From: Amphimedon queenslandica
Taxonomy: Eukaryota; Porifera; Demospongiae; Haplosclerida; Niphatidae
Length of the DNA stretch: 64,000 bases
Direction: 5' to 3'
NCBI RefSeq assembly: GCF_000090795.2
Contig: NW_003546329.1
Span: forward strand, 140,709-204,708
The notes beneath the pieces were generated by a model. The model made no database searches. It saw only the letters and a list, made by a program, of their open reading frames with translations, and was not told where the DNA came from. Positions 26,101 through 38,306 of this stretch are shown here, piece by piece (position 1 is the first letter of the stretch; each line of letters opens with the position of its first letter). The position numbers and the translations under genes were made by a program.

Positions 26101-29100
26101 ATGATAGGTAGCTCCAATGTCAATGTTCTCTTGTCTTGGTCAAGAGGCACTTGCTCTTAGGGATAATTTTGTTACTCGTCTGTCAGCAAGGACTGAAGTA
26201 TGGTAGAGGGTTTTTTAGTCATTCTATACGAGCTATTTTTATTAGAGTAATAACCTGAGGATTGCTATACTTAATCTCATATCAGTATCAATGGGGACGC
26301 AGCCAGGACTACTGGAGTTGTTCCTATCGTTGAGCCTACGCAGGAAGAATGACTCAACCAGTCAGAAGAAAGAAATGATAAGACCTGATAGCTGCCTCTA
26401 TCCTGTTCTGAATATGATTGATCCTAAGCACCAGGTACAGGCATGAGAGTGTATGTGTATCTATTATAATTATGACTGCTGCATTCATGTACATGCAATT
26501 ATTATGCATATCAAATGTAGCAGTAATACTTTTATTTATTCATCAAGTACCGCAGTAGTAGTTATATTTCATTATGATTAGGTTCCTCCAGTTGTTTCTT
26601 CATTGCTTTCTGCTGGTATGCACCTGCTAAGAGTCCTCTGGGAGGGTAGACATGTTGCTGCTCTTGAGGCTGTTAGATCCTCCGATAAATTCTGGGAGCA
26701 CCTCATGAAGGTTCTTTATGATAATTTGCCTCATCAATCAGTGGAGCAAGACACCCAACAGGTACTGTATTATATTAGTCAATGTAGACTTTTATAGTGT
26801 GATTGTATTGTGTAGACTCACAAGATACGTATCTGTGTGGAGATATTTCATATAATAGCATTGGAATTATACTATGTTAATGTGTAAGCAGTATTTCCTA
26901 TTGTGTATTTTATAATTTTTATGACATACATTGTATTGAAAGTTTATGTAATGAGTTTGTACATATAATATGTAGATGAACTTATGTTGCATTTAAATTA
27001 TCATTGTTTATTATTATTATTATGTAGAGGTGATATTGATAAGGATCTTATTACATCGATTGGGAAGTTTGTGTCTGATGGTTTATACAAAAGAGTGTGT
27101 AAAGTATTCCAGGCCAAGCCACAAGTGGAAGACTCAGAGCTGTCCTATAAGAGTGAGGTGGGGGCAGCTGCTACTGTCTCTGTGGAAATAATTAAAGTAC
27201 AATATGACCTAGCTGAGGTTTGGAAGAGATTCCTTCTAGTAGCACTCCATCATCATGTAAGCTATAATTAAATTAAATTATTTATATTATTATGATTAAT
27301 TTATTGACTGATGATCATTAGGAGTCATTATTTGAATTACACAGTAACGACAAGAAGGAGGTACTCCTCCAGGAGCTTTTAGCTTCTCTCATGGTTCAAA
27401 CAGAGCGACTCCCACAGAGCCTGTCGGTTGTAACCGAACTGCTTACCCTCTATCTCTCCTTATTGAAGAAATGGACCAGGTATAGCAATGAATTAACTGT
27501 GACTGTGTGTTTATTATTGTGTGATTTTCTAGTGTTACTATCCCTTGTAAAGTGATTGGGAGGTTCATCGAGATACTCTTTTCTTTCATTAATTGCGAAT
27601 ATCATCCCAACCTGTGGGAGACTCTGCCTCTAGTGTATTCGTGTTTGATTTGTATCGTACGGTCACTGAAGCAAAATGAAAGTAAGAAATATTAGCGAGT
27701 GTGTATGTATGCATTGTTTCATGCCTGAACTGAAGTATATCCTCCATTGTGCTCACACAATTGTACATTAATTTCTTTCTTAGCTGAACTGGAAGTGCGT
27801 TACACTCATGGTTTGATACCACTCATAGTACAGACACTCACCCACTACACTCAATACTTATCAATGAGCACTAAGGTACGTCATTCTTTCTTATGCATGT
27901 ATATACATGTATTTGTTCATTCATTGTAGCATTATCCTGAAGTGTATAGCGTGTACTTGCTGTCTGAATTAACAGCAACAATACTTGAGGATGATGAGAG
28001 TGACCAGGAGTGGTTGCTCTTATTACAGGATCACTCTGTTGTCATGATATTAGTCCAAGCTTGTATTGGACATTGTGAGGTATGGTAGGGAGACATTGGG
28101 TAATAGTAATAGTAATGATAAAGAGAATATTGATACATACGTACATATTCTTATGTTGTGTAGAAGGTTTAAGCTGATTCTGCTCAAGATTGTTTTTTTA
28201 CAAATTTTTTAAGTTGCTCCCTACCAGGCTAAAGTTCCTGTACAAGGACATTGGCCAAATTTCATCAAAAATGACTAGGAGAGAATTCTTCATTTTTATA
28301 ATTTTTCCTTATACGTATACATGTACTTATGTTGTGTAGAAAGTTTGAATTGATTCCAATCAAATTTAGATTTTTTATGAATTTTTAAAGTTTCTCCAAA
28401 ATTAGACGAAAGTCCCTGTACTATAGTACAAGGTATTTGGCCAAATTTTGTCAAAAATGGCTAGGAGACAATTCTCCATTTTTATAATTTTTTCTGATGC
28501 ATATACATGTTCTTATGTTGTGTAGCAAGTTTGAACTAATTCCAATTAAAATTAGAATTTTTATGAATTTTTTAAGTTGTTCCAAAATCAAGTCAAAGTC
28601 CCTGTACTATAGTACAGGGTATTTGGTCAAATTTTGTCAAAAATGACTATAGGATACAATTCTCCATTTTTATAATTTTTCTGATGCATATGCATGTTCT
28701 TATGTTGTGTAGAAAGTTTGAACTGATTTTAATCAAATTTAGATTTTTTATGAATTTTTAAAGTTGCTCCAAATTGAGCCAAAGTCCCTGTACTGTAGTG
28801 AGAATATGGGAACTATTGTATTTCATGCTAAATAGCTGAGTATTACAGTTTTTAATACTTGTTCTAATATCTATAAAAAATTTTCAGCTAATCCTAATCA
28901 AAAATTGGATTTTTTAGAAATTTTTATCACAAATTAGTAATTATATTTGACCTGATGTCTCAATACTGTGTTTTATGATAGGCACTGTCACATCCAGACT
29001 TTGTGAATGCTTGCTTTTCTTTCTTCCTGACACTGGCCATGTCAAATAAGGTACTAATGTTAATGTTATCATTTAAATGTCTCACTTATATATATGTACA

Positions 29101-31373
29101 TATTGCTTATTTTTGTCTTTTGTAGGGCTCTAGGGTTCTTTCAGGCAACAACATATTTCAATTACTTAATGTTAGTTTGTGTGTTGTTGTGGACAAGCTC
29201 AACCCTCAGATTCAGGTTATGCACTACCACAGTCAATGAGTCAATGATAAGTATATCATTCCTGTGTCTATAGATAGGAGATGTTAAGAGTTTAAAGGAG
29301 TTGATGCCTCCCTCTCAATGGCTGAAGGTTTGGCTGTCAGCTCTAAAGCTAGTCAGCAATCTCTTATGCTCGCAAGGACATTATGTGATAGAGCCTGTCA
29401 TTAACTTCATAGGAGCTCACTATGATAGATTAGCCTGGGTAAGAAAGAACTTAAAGAAGAACAAATACATTACTAATGTTGTAATGTGCGTCTATGAATT
29501 AATGATATAAGGTTTCTGAGGGACTGAAAGCTAAAATATTGTATATGTACATTGTACACATAGAAGCCATTAAAATAATACTATAGTGCTCATTCACTTC
29601 ATTGTTGTCTTATTTATTTAACTTAAGTATTATTATATTTCCTAAGGTTCTTGATATTTACATTGCCACTCGTTTCATGGAGTCACTGGAAGAGACAGAG
29701 AGTGTGTGTCAGTTCTTTCAAGTGCTAGTGGAGTATCGCTCACAATGGAGGACAGTGCTACTTCAACAGCACAACATAACAATCGTATGCTTAAAATATG
29801 AGTAAAATAGTTTACTAATTGATAATAGGAGAGGCTTCTTAATCTATTTAATGGTGCTATAGCTGTGCTACACAGGAATAGAATAAAGGATGTCATTAAA
29901 GTAATCTATGTATTATTATTATTTTTAATGAAATTATTTCTTAATTTTAGACCATGGACAGTCATGGTCTACTTCAACCTGAGGAGTCTTCCAATGCTAT
30001 TAAAACAAAGGAGCATTTCTCACCAAAAGTAAATGATGATTCTTGGATAAAGTTCAGTCCTGCCTACTTAAGAGTCAGGGACAAGTTAGTTTAAACACTC
30101 TAGGCTTTACTTGTCTCCTATCATTACTAGATTAGTATCAATCTCTATATCTTGTTTGTCAGTTCTCAACTGCTACACTCCTCCACTGAATGACCTCTTT
30201 ATGTGTTCTGTACGTTATAAGACACAACTCCTAAAAATCCTAATTATTACTTTCAATTGTGTGTTTGTTTAGTTTACACAGCCATTGGACCTTTTGGAGT
30301 GGCCACCTCTCTTTCATCTTTTCTTTGATCTACCTGTATTGGATCCAACTTGTCCTCCATCAATCAGCACACTGACTGGTACACTCAATGTTGGCTGTGA
30401 GCTATTGAAAAAGGTATAAAACCTATCATGCACAATTTGTACAGTACTATGATTTATTATTATTATTATTATTTCTTATTATTATTATTATCATCATCAT
30501 CATCATTATTATTATTATTGTTGTTGTTGTTGTTGTTTATGTAGTCTGATCCTAGTACTCGATCTTCTTTTGTGACTGTCCCGCCGTTTCGTAGTCCATC
30601 AAAATCTTCTCCTCTGAAGAGTCCTGTTACCCCTGCTCCTCCACATCGCTCACACTCTACTCCTGCAGTCCAGCAGAAACGTGCAGAGATTTTGCTTATG
30701 TTGGAGCTAGTAAGATTTATTTATTGATAATGATAATAATAATTTTTATTGCATATTATTAGTATTGCATATCTTTGCTTAACTTTTGAGTTACCTATCA
30801 TCTTTGTTAACATAGGTTTTCTTTATGATTGTATATATTGTGATGATTTGTAGGCAGTTGTATTGCTAATGTCACAGTCAGTCCGTTATATCATTGACAG
30901 TGAAGTTGATATTGTTCAGAAGCAAGCACTGAAGAAGCTACTTGTTAGTGAACTGGTAAGTACATGATGATACTCTTGATGCTACTATTATGAACTACTA
31001 TGAATTGTTTCTTTTAATGCATATAACCTACTTTCTTACACCATTTACTGACACAGCATCATAGATGTGAACACAGTGTGATATTGTGCACTTACTGGTA
31101 CTTTCAACCACAAATATAATAGATATTTGATCACATCTGCCTATTTGGCTTGTGTAGGGCAACTTCTGTCAGGTTTTGATACTCAATTTTCATCGTAAAG
31201 GAGCTCCTTCTCCTCGCTCATCAAGTCGTCTCTCTCTCTCAAGCTCGCGTACAACAACTTCACAAGACAGTTCATCAGGCAGAGCTAGCAGCAGTCACAG
31301 CTTCAGTGATGGACTGGAGCAGGGATTGTTCAAACTAGCCGATATGTTCTACAAGAGCAAACTCCTCTCCTAA
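20166..31373 (+). CDS. NUP188: Nucleoporin NUP188, many exons
   Basis: Large alpha-helical scaffold subunit of the nuclear pore inner ring, partner of NUP93. The gene opens with a tiny exon (20166-20176, MAER) spliced to 20222-20276 (SGQSLWKILTGHSAIQNT), matching the vertebrate N-terminus with its LWTILLGRSAL. Later exons match in order: LLLAWSVLCYMLTDDED (about 22360), INVLGMGVSTVNKLM (about 25615), APMSMFSCLGQEALALRDNF (about 26112), SVRYIIDSEVD (about 30880). The last exon, 31158-31373, ends in a Ser-rich segment and LFKLADMFYKSKLLS. I estimate 30-40 exons with mostly short introns; not every exon was traced. The longer introns contain dispersed hAT-like repeats (21.5, 22.6-23.7 and 28.1-28.9 kb). 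The frames are open throughout, so the gene looks functional. Identification rests on recalled human NUP188 sequence. Confidence 0.9.
21505..21953. mobile_element. hAT-like element of the CAGGGTTTCCCACA family, inverted copy
   Basis: Left end TACGGTTTCCCACA, right end TTTGTGGGAAACCCTG, flanked by TAGTATAT (21497-21504) and TAGTTTAT (21954-21961), which agree at 7 of 8 bases. Lies in a NUP188 intron in the opposite orientation to the copy at 8749. Interior units contain CTGTACTATAGTACAGG-like palindromic text. Confidence 0.75.
22601..23718. mobile_element. hAT-like element carrying a 42-bp satellite array
   Basis: Starts with the family end CAGGGTTTCCCACA and ends with a degraded TCCTGAACCCTG; no target duplication could be matched. 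Between typical family sequence at both ends sits the 42-bp tandem array listed separately. It occupies a NUP188 intron of about 1.36 kb. Confidence 0.65.
22700..23325. repeat. Tandem array of about 15 units of 41-43 bp with an internal palindrome
   Basis: Each unit reads ACTTGTCACRGATTTCGTGAC then AATGGAACGAATGGGTTTTTT. TTGTCAC and GTGACAA form an inverted repeat within the unit. Alternate units carry GAACGAAT or GAACTAAT, suggesting an 84-bp higher-order period in part of the array (roughly 22840-23220). Confidence 0.85.
28100..28930. mobile_element. Dispersed hAT-like repeat, four or more tandem ~190-bp units
   Basis: Repeated units contain AAAGTCCCTGTACTATAGTAC, a TTGGCCAAATTTTGTCAAAAA word, AATTCTCCATTTTTATAATT, CATGTTCTTATGTTGTGTAG and GATTTTTTATGAATTTTT. 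No clear CAGGGTTTCCC ends were seen, so the element is partial or decayed. Lies in a NUP188 intron. Confidence 0.65.
30455..30540. repeat. ATT/ATC/TTG trinucleotide run
   Basis: Simple repeat ending a few bases before a NUP188 exon acceptor. Confidence 0.85.
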
Positions 31374-31623
31374 CGCATATTTTTGTTTTAATATCCACTT
31401 TTACATAAAATAAACTCCCGCACTCTGAGAATGAACCAAACATTACCAATAGAAAAGTTTCAGGCTTGCCTGACTTATGGTTATGCTTACACTACTATAG
31501 ATATAATAGTATTTTATGATCTATGATGTGGTTATCTAGATCTACCTGTTTAATCTGATCTGGTCAGTGGTCACCCCTCCCAAATTCCAATATTAAATTA
31601 CCTGTATCAATGTTCCTCTGAAG
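31374..31623. other. Short intergenic spacer
   Basis: 250 bp between the NUP188 stop and the next gene on the same strand, with an AATAAA-like AAAATAAACT about 30 bp after the stop. The downstream promoter must be here or overlap NUP188. Confidence 0.4.
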
Positions 31624-34600
31624 ATGTCAATAGAGGGAGAAAGATTGCTTTTTTTGCTCGTTGCTACCTTGAACGTATTTGGTTCATTGGCACTTAACAG
31701 AGAAATCTACATTTCGTCAAAGGAAGAGTGCAATCAACGTTATGGTGGGAATTGCTTGACTAGCCTAAATGAGGCTCTACAGGAAGGTAACAGCTAATCA
31801 TAGTTTTCCCATTTATCTAGAGCTAGTTCTAAGCATGAGGCAATTGCATTAAACCATCTACTTACACCTCCATTTAAATGATTATGATAATATTATATTC
31901 TAGCTGTCTATATCATTGTTCAGTCTTGCCTTTTTTACAATTATACAGGTACAGAGAGCATAGATAGAGCACTATCCATTACTTTCTTAGGGACTGTGGA
32001 GCATGATGAGCTACAAAGTGGTGATGAGACTGTACTAACTGACCTTGATTATTTTGAACTTGTGGGCGAAACCAGCATCGTGACTATAAAGTGCTCACCA
32101 GAAGCAGGCCTGACATTCAGATCAATTGGAGAGGTTGTACTAAAAAATATTTTGTTCCTTAATTGTGGCATCAATCAAGTCAGCAGCAGTAAATACCAGC
32201 ATAACAATTCTTTTATAAATTTCACTGTTGCTGTTTACATGCTGAATTGTAGCAGGATCAATTTAGAACATGTGCATATTAATTCGTCAAAAGGGACTGG
32301 GCTAACAATATATGATCCACAGGAATCAGTCGTCATTACTGATTCTGTTTTTGTAAACAACAGCCAGAAAGGGCAGACTGGTCCAGGGGGTGGAGGGCTA
32401 CAGATTGAGTTTACCTTTTGCTCTCCAGGAATCAGCACCTGTACAAATGATTATGATAAACCTGCCCTGTCGGGTGTTACTATTGTTATTAACAACACAA
32501 ACTTTACTGATAATAATGCTACTCAAAGTAATGATGGCCTAGAGGAATTGTTTTACAAGGCACATAATGGAAGAAAGCAGGATTTTACTTTTGGTCATGG
32601 TGGTGGACTTTCTATTATTTTTAAGGGAATCACAGATAAAATTTCAGTTAAGATCAGCGGTGTCAAGATCAGTGGAAATGCCGGGACATTTGGAAGTGGT
32701 TTCTATGTTGCAATTCATGATAAAGCCCATAGCAATACTTTGACATTCAAAGATGTGACTTTACAGAGAAACATTAATTCTCAATTGCTGAAAAGCACTA
32801 GTTCAGAATCAAGTCATATTGATGGCAGTGGAGGAGGAGGAAAAATTATCCTATCTGGTGAAAATCTAACTGAAAACAAGATTTTGATCTCAAGTTCTCT
32901 TTTTGATTCCAACGGAGGCATTGCAGGTGGTGGATTGTCATTAGAGCTCAATTTGAATGAGGGAAAGAAAAATAGTGGCAGTAACAATACAGTTTCCATC
33001 TTAAGTACCAATTTTACTAATAACACTGCCTTTCTTGGTGCTGCTGCTTATTTCAGTCAGGAAGTTCTCTCACATTGCACAGAGTTTTGTGTCATTGTTT
33101 TTCTTCAAAAGCTGCTGGTTAATAGCAATAGAATCTACTGCAATCTTACCAAGAGTTTACCCTTCTCCTCTCTACCATGCTCTGGAGTCCTATACAGTTC
33201 TGGAGTTTCACTCGCTCTAAAGTCATGGAATAATTTTACAAGCAATGTTGGATCAGCAATAGAACTTCATACAACTTACGCTGACATAAAGAGTAAAACT
33301 TTTGTTACTTTTTTCAATAATAGTGCTGTTAATGGTGGAGCTATGGCATTGTATGACTGTAGTTACATTATTATAGGTGAAAGAACAAAATTTAATTTCA
33401 CTGATAACAGTGCTAATGTACTAGGAGGTGCAATCTTTGCTGATGTCTGCACTTCTAACAATCAGCCAACGACACTCTCTTCAAAATGTTTCCTACAATA
33501 TTATGACTCTTACTACCATCCAAATAATTGGAGCTCTACTTTCAATTTTGAAGGCAATACAATAGGAATGCCTCGAAGCTACAGTAATTCATCCTCACTT
33601 TATGCTGCCAATGCTATTTCATGTTGGTTTCCTCCTGAAAATAGCAACAATAATACAAGCTTAAACACTACTTTCTGCTGGCAACATTGGCACTATAAGC
33701 CAGGCAAGTGTCATAATCATGTTGATTCTGCAGCAGCTTTTGTAAAAGTTAATAAAATTATGGTTCCAGCTATTCCTGGTGGTGAGACAGAGCTACCTAT
33801 TACTGTATGGGATGGCACTGGAGGGATTGCTCAACCAGGTCTGATAGTTTGTGTGCTTTCAGGACCTGCACAATTTTCATCAAAACAGCAATGTAAATCA
33901 ACATTAAATGGGGAAAATTCAGTTATTTTCTACTCAAAAGGAGATGAAAGCTATCATCCTAATGATGAGGATACAGTTCAATTGAGCATCACCACAAAAG
34001 GTAGAATGGCACTGCAGGTTCACATGTCTATTAATATTGAAAAATGTACTTGGCCTTTATATTTGTCTAATCATTCTAATCAATGTGTACTGATAGAGGA
34101 CTATTACTGCTGCTCTGGCAGAAATTCCTGTAGCTGCACTACAGATTGTGAGTTTAAAAAATTAACTCAAGGCAAAGTGCTTATTAAGGAAAAATATGGT
34201 CTTTGCATTTCTAGATCTGCAGATAATGAAACTCATGCTGGCCACTGTCCACTCTCATACTATGATTTCTCCTGTAAAGCTTATTCTAATATTAGTGCTC
34301 TTCGAAATGGTCATTGTGCCAGTAACAGAGAAGGCATACTTTGTGGGCAATGCAAGAAAGGCTACTCAATACCAATTAATTCAATATATTTAGAGTGCAA
34401 GAATTGCTCTCACAGCAAAGCCTGGGGTTGGTCAATGTTCTTTCTTCTTCAGATACTCCCAGAGACTTTAATGATATTCTTAATTGTGATTTTCAACCTG
34501 AAGATTACCAATGGGTCAATCAGTGGCTACATTCTGTACTCGCAAATAATCTCAATTAATTTCCCTGCTTGGAATTATCCAGCATGGTTGGCTAATTTGT

Positions 34601-35892
34601 GGCTTCATAGCTCTGATACTTCTAAGTACAATAGGATTTTCAGTTATGCAGCATTTCCCTTCAGCATTTGGAACCTTGATTTCTTCACGCTAACTCAAGA
34701 TGTGGAAATGTGCATTGGGAGTAAGATGGGTGCCATTGAAGTCATTGCTCTCCAGTATATTGTTGTCTTTTATGCCCTTGCTCTATTTCTCCTACTATAT
34801 GTCTGGATTGTAATGTACCACAAAGGCTACGGTTTTGTAGTGCGGATTACTAGGCCTATTCACCAGCAAGCTGCAAGACTCTGGTTGAGAATGAGAATAA
34901 AGCCATCATTGATAGACTCACTTGCACTTATCTACATTCTCTGCTTCACACAACTGACCAGTATCTCATTTAAACTCCTGCATTACAGTACAGATAAAGA
35001 TGTCATTAATAACAAAGTTAAAAAAGTATATTTTTATGATGGGAGCCTAAAATATTTTAACTCATCTCATGCTATATATGGCTCTTTAGCAATTGTGGTT
35101 CTGTTTCTCTTTGTGGCATTGCCTACATTCCTCCTTGTTGTTTATCAGTTTCGTCAAACACAAAGAGTTCTTAACTGCTTACGCTTACGTAGAGAAAGTT
35201 TAGTAGCATTGGTTGATGTATTGACTGGTCCTTTCCGCTACAGCACCAAGAAACTAAGTGACTTTCGTTACTTTGCCGGTCTCTTTCTACTATTTCGCAT
35301 AGCACTCCTCTCTACCTATTTTATCTCTTACAAAGGCAAGAATATCATCCCAATTGTGCAATTATTCTTGACAGGTATTACTGCTGGAGCTGTGATGATA
35401 ATTCGACCGTACACTGAGAACATTCACAATCTCACCAACTTCCTCCTCTTATTAGTGCTAGCTGGCTTGATTGCACTAACATTTGTACCAATTGACATAG
35501 CAGTATATGTAATCATACCAGTCATGTATGGACCTCTTCTTTTTGCCATTGCTTATTGCCTTGTTTGGTTCTGTAAGAAGTCTTTGCTTCTTTTCCTGCC
35601 CAACAAAATGAACATTATCAATGATAGTGGGAGTCGCTCGATGAGTAAGAAGATCAAGTCATTTTTTGAAAGCAGCAACAGGTCATCGAGATCACTACCT
35701 GATCGAATGATTCACCCAGAGGATTATGACGAAAGACACGTTGAAGTACACGATAATGATGACAACCATTCTGCATCTCTTTCTAGTGATGATGAAGGAG
35801 AAGATGAGCAATTATTACTAGTTGCATCTACTTATGGTTCTAACGTGTATGGAAGTAATGCTAACAGTCAACGCACTGAAAATATAAACTAA
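31624..35892 (+). CDS. Beta-helix ectodomain plus multi-pass membrane protein
   Basis: Two exons, 31624-31786 (signal peptide, MSIEGERLLFLLVATLNVFG) and 31949-35892, join in phase 1 for an exact 1368 aa. The N-terminal half is full of short repeats of the type NNTNFTDNNA, GGGLSI, FNFTDNSANVLGGAIF, the pattern of right-handed parallel beta-helix (pectate-lyase-like or polymorphic membrane protein) proteins, with many N-glycosylation sites. A Cys-rich stretch (about 750-870) includes CASNREGILCGQCKKGYS, EGF-like in look. From about residue 880, starting at WGWSMFFLLQILPETLMIFL, there are roughly eight or nine hydrophobic helices to about 1265, then an acidic, Ser-rich cytoplasmic tail. I do not recognise a characterised orthologue. 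The layout suggests a surface receptor or adhesion molecule; it is not a standard GPCR by any motif I can see. The 3.9-kb exon is unusual beside its intron-rich neighbours. Confidence 0.88.
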
Positions 35893-36188
35893 TCCTTTGT
35901 TACAAATATGTGTACAAGGTCAACAATAACTTACTGTTGTCAATTTTAACTTTTTCTATTTTTCTTAATAGTCTGTGTGATAATATTGCTATGTTGTGAT
36001 GTTTTCATTTCATGTGAGATTAATTATGTGTGACATATTGATAAATATTACTATGTTGTGACAATGTTCATTTCACAAGAGATGGACTGCGTGTGATGCA
36101 TTGATATGTTATAATAGCTGTGACAATGAGTACTCTCACCAGGATAATTGTTATTAATATAAAATTAAAACTGAAATAAATTGAATTT
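35893..36188. other. Convergent 3' region
   Basis: 296 bp between two convergent stop codons. Contains two diverged copies of a ~70-bp unit (ATTGCTATGTTGTGA... and ATTACTATGTTGTGAC...), about 70 bp apart, so a small tandem duplication, plus AATAAA-like sites for both genes. Confidence 0.5.
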
Positions 36189-38254
36189 TTATACTAAAAT
36201 CTCAAGTCCATCTCTGTCTACTTCTCTAGTATATTTTCCAAAACATACAAAATGGCTTCGTGACCTAAAAATGACAGTCAACCACAAAGCATAATCATCA
36301 CCATTATTCTTACCACTGTCTTCAACGCTGCTGTAGTTAGAAAAGAGATGATTGCAACAATTTATTAATAATTTCTGAGCATTGAATCTAGCAGCAGCAT
36401 GAAGCATTGGCACAACAACCTAGAAAGAGTAAAGCATGTGTACAATATACATATACATAATTATAAGTGTGTAATTTATAAGTGTCCACTGTACATATAT
36501 AATACATAATTATGAGTGTGTACTAACCTCATGATCTATCTTTCCAGACAGGACAGATTCACACTGAGTCTTTAATGGCAATAACAAATACTGATCAGCA
36601 GCAGCCAACAACTATAAAAACCAACAAATAAATACTATAATGAAGAATTATATGATACATCAATCCAAGTGTTTAGATCATCTTGATTAAAAGTGCTTTG
36701 TCCAGTGTAGAGATATTGTAGTAAGAGTTTCAATGTTCTACTACTGACAGTTGGTAGAGTAACCTATCACAACAGAAAGTGTGACACATGATAGTGATAG
36801 AATCAATTCAGGGTTTCCCTCAAAGCATGCTAAGTGAGCTAAACAACATGAGCTTCATGAGCTGACAAGCACTACAATAGTGTATATGTACATGACTTTT
36901 TCATAACTTTAAAAATTCATAAAAAATTAAAATTTGATCGGAATCAGCTCAAACTTGCTACACAACATAAAAACTTGTATGTGCATCAGATAAAATTATA
37001 AAAATGAAGAATTCTTTTCTAGTCATTTTTGGCAAAATTTGTCCCACGACCCTGTACGTATTTTGGCCCAATTTTGAAGCAACTTTAAAATTTTACAAAA
37101 AAATTTAATTTTGATCGGAATAAGCTCAAACTTTCTACACAACATTAGGACATGTAAATGTACTTGGAAAAATTATAAAAATGGAGAATTTGCTCCTAGT
37201 CATTTTTGACAAAAATTGGCCAAAGGGACTTAATTCCAATTTTGAGTAAATTCTGAAAATTTGAAAACAATTACTATGCTACCTTATTGCTATCTGTTGC
37301 CCAGTATTCTGATTCCAATAAACTCTTAAAGACGGGACTTTGTCCGCAGAAAACAAGACGATGGATATAAAAAATGTCGCCATCACTGGTCACAATTTGT
37401 GCATCACTACACAAAATATTAATATCAATCATTAAATCCTGAATATTATTCATATATAACTGACCTCAGGCTTGGGTTGTTGATATAATTCGACATGTCA
37501 AATGGCAATTCTAAGGATATTAATACGAAATTATTATTAAATCATTACATGATACATGTATGCAGCTATGCATATGATGCACTAACCTTTAATGTCAACT
37601 TTTGGGAAATGTTGCTGTGGAAAATTCTAAAATAGAAATTAAAAATAATTAAGTATATCATAATTGTGAAGCTCTACACTAAATCCCAAGCCACTAAACT
37701 GTTCTGCTTTCTAAGCAGGTTTTTTTAATGAATTGTTTTGTCACTTAGTTTACACGTAAATTAAGAAATTTTAAAGATGTGAACAACCCTGTAAAAGTAC
37801 ATGTACACTACAAACATGAAGAGAAGTCTGAGTATTTCTGATCATAAAATACTCAATTTTTGCTAAAGAGTGCAAAGACCATATACTGTACAGTTTAGTT
37901 TATTTATTCAAGTTAGCATTCATAATTTCAGACCTTGGAGCATTCAAATGCTCCTCCAAAAATTTTACTTTGCATCATACAATATCAATTCGAAGCTCAC
38001 AACCACTTTCACAGGTCGTGATTTAAATGCTGCTAAAACTGGTGAGGCTATTGTGGGTCAGCAACCACAGCATAATAATGACATCATTCACTTCCTGTCC
38101 ATCCTGTACAGTCTATATACTCACTTTAAGAGCTATTAGCTGCAGAGGATTCCTAAACGTGTTGTTCACTTGAAGTGGATCTGCTCCTAACCTGATGAGA
38201 CATGCCACTAGACCCCAGTCCTGTTTACGTACCGCCACATGAAGAGCACTATAA

Positions 38255-38306
<52 letters not shown>

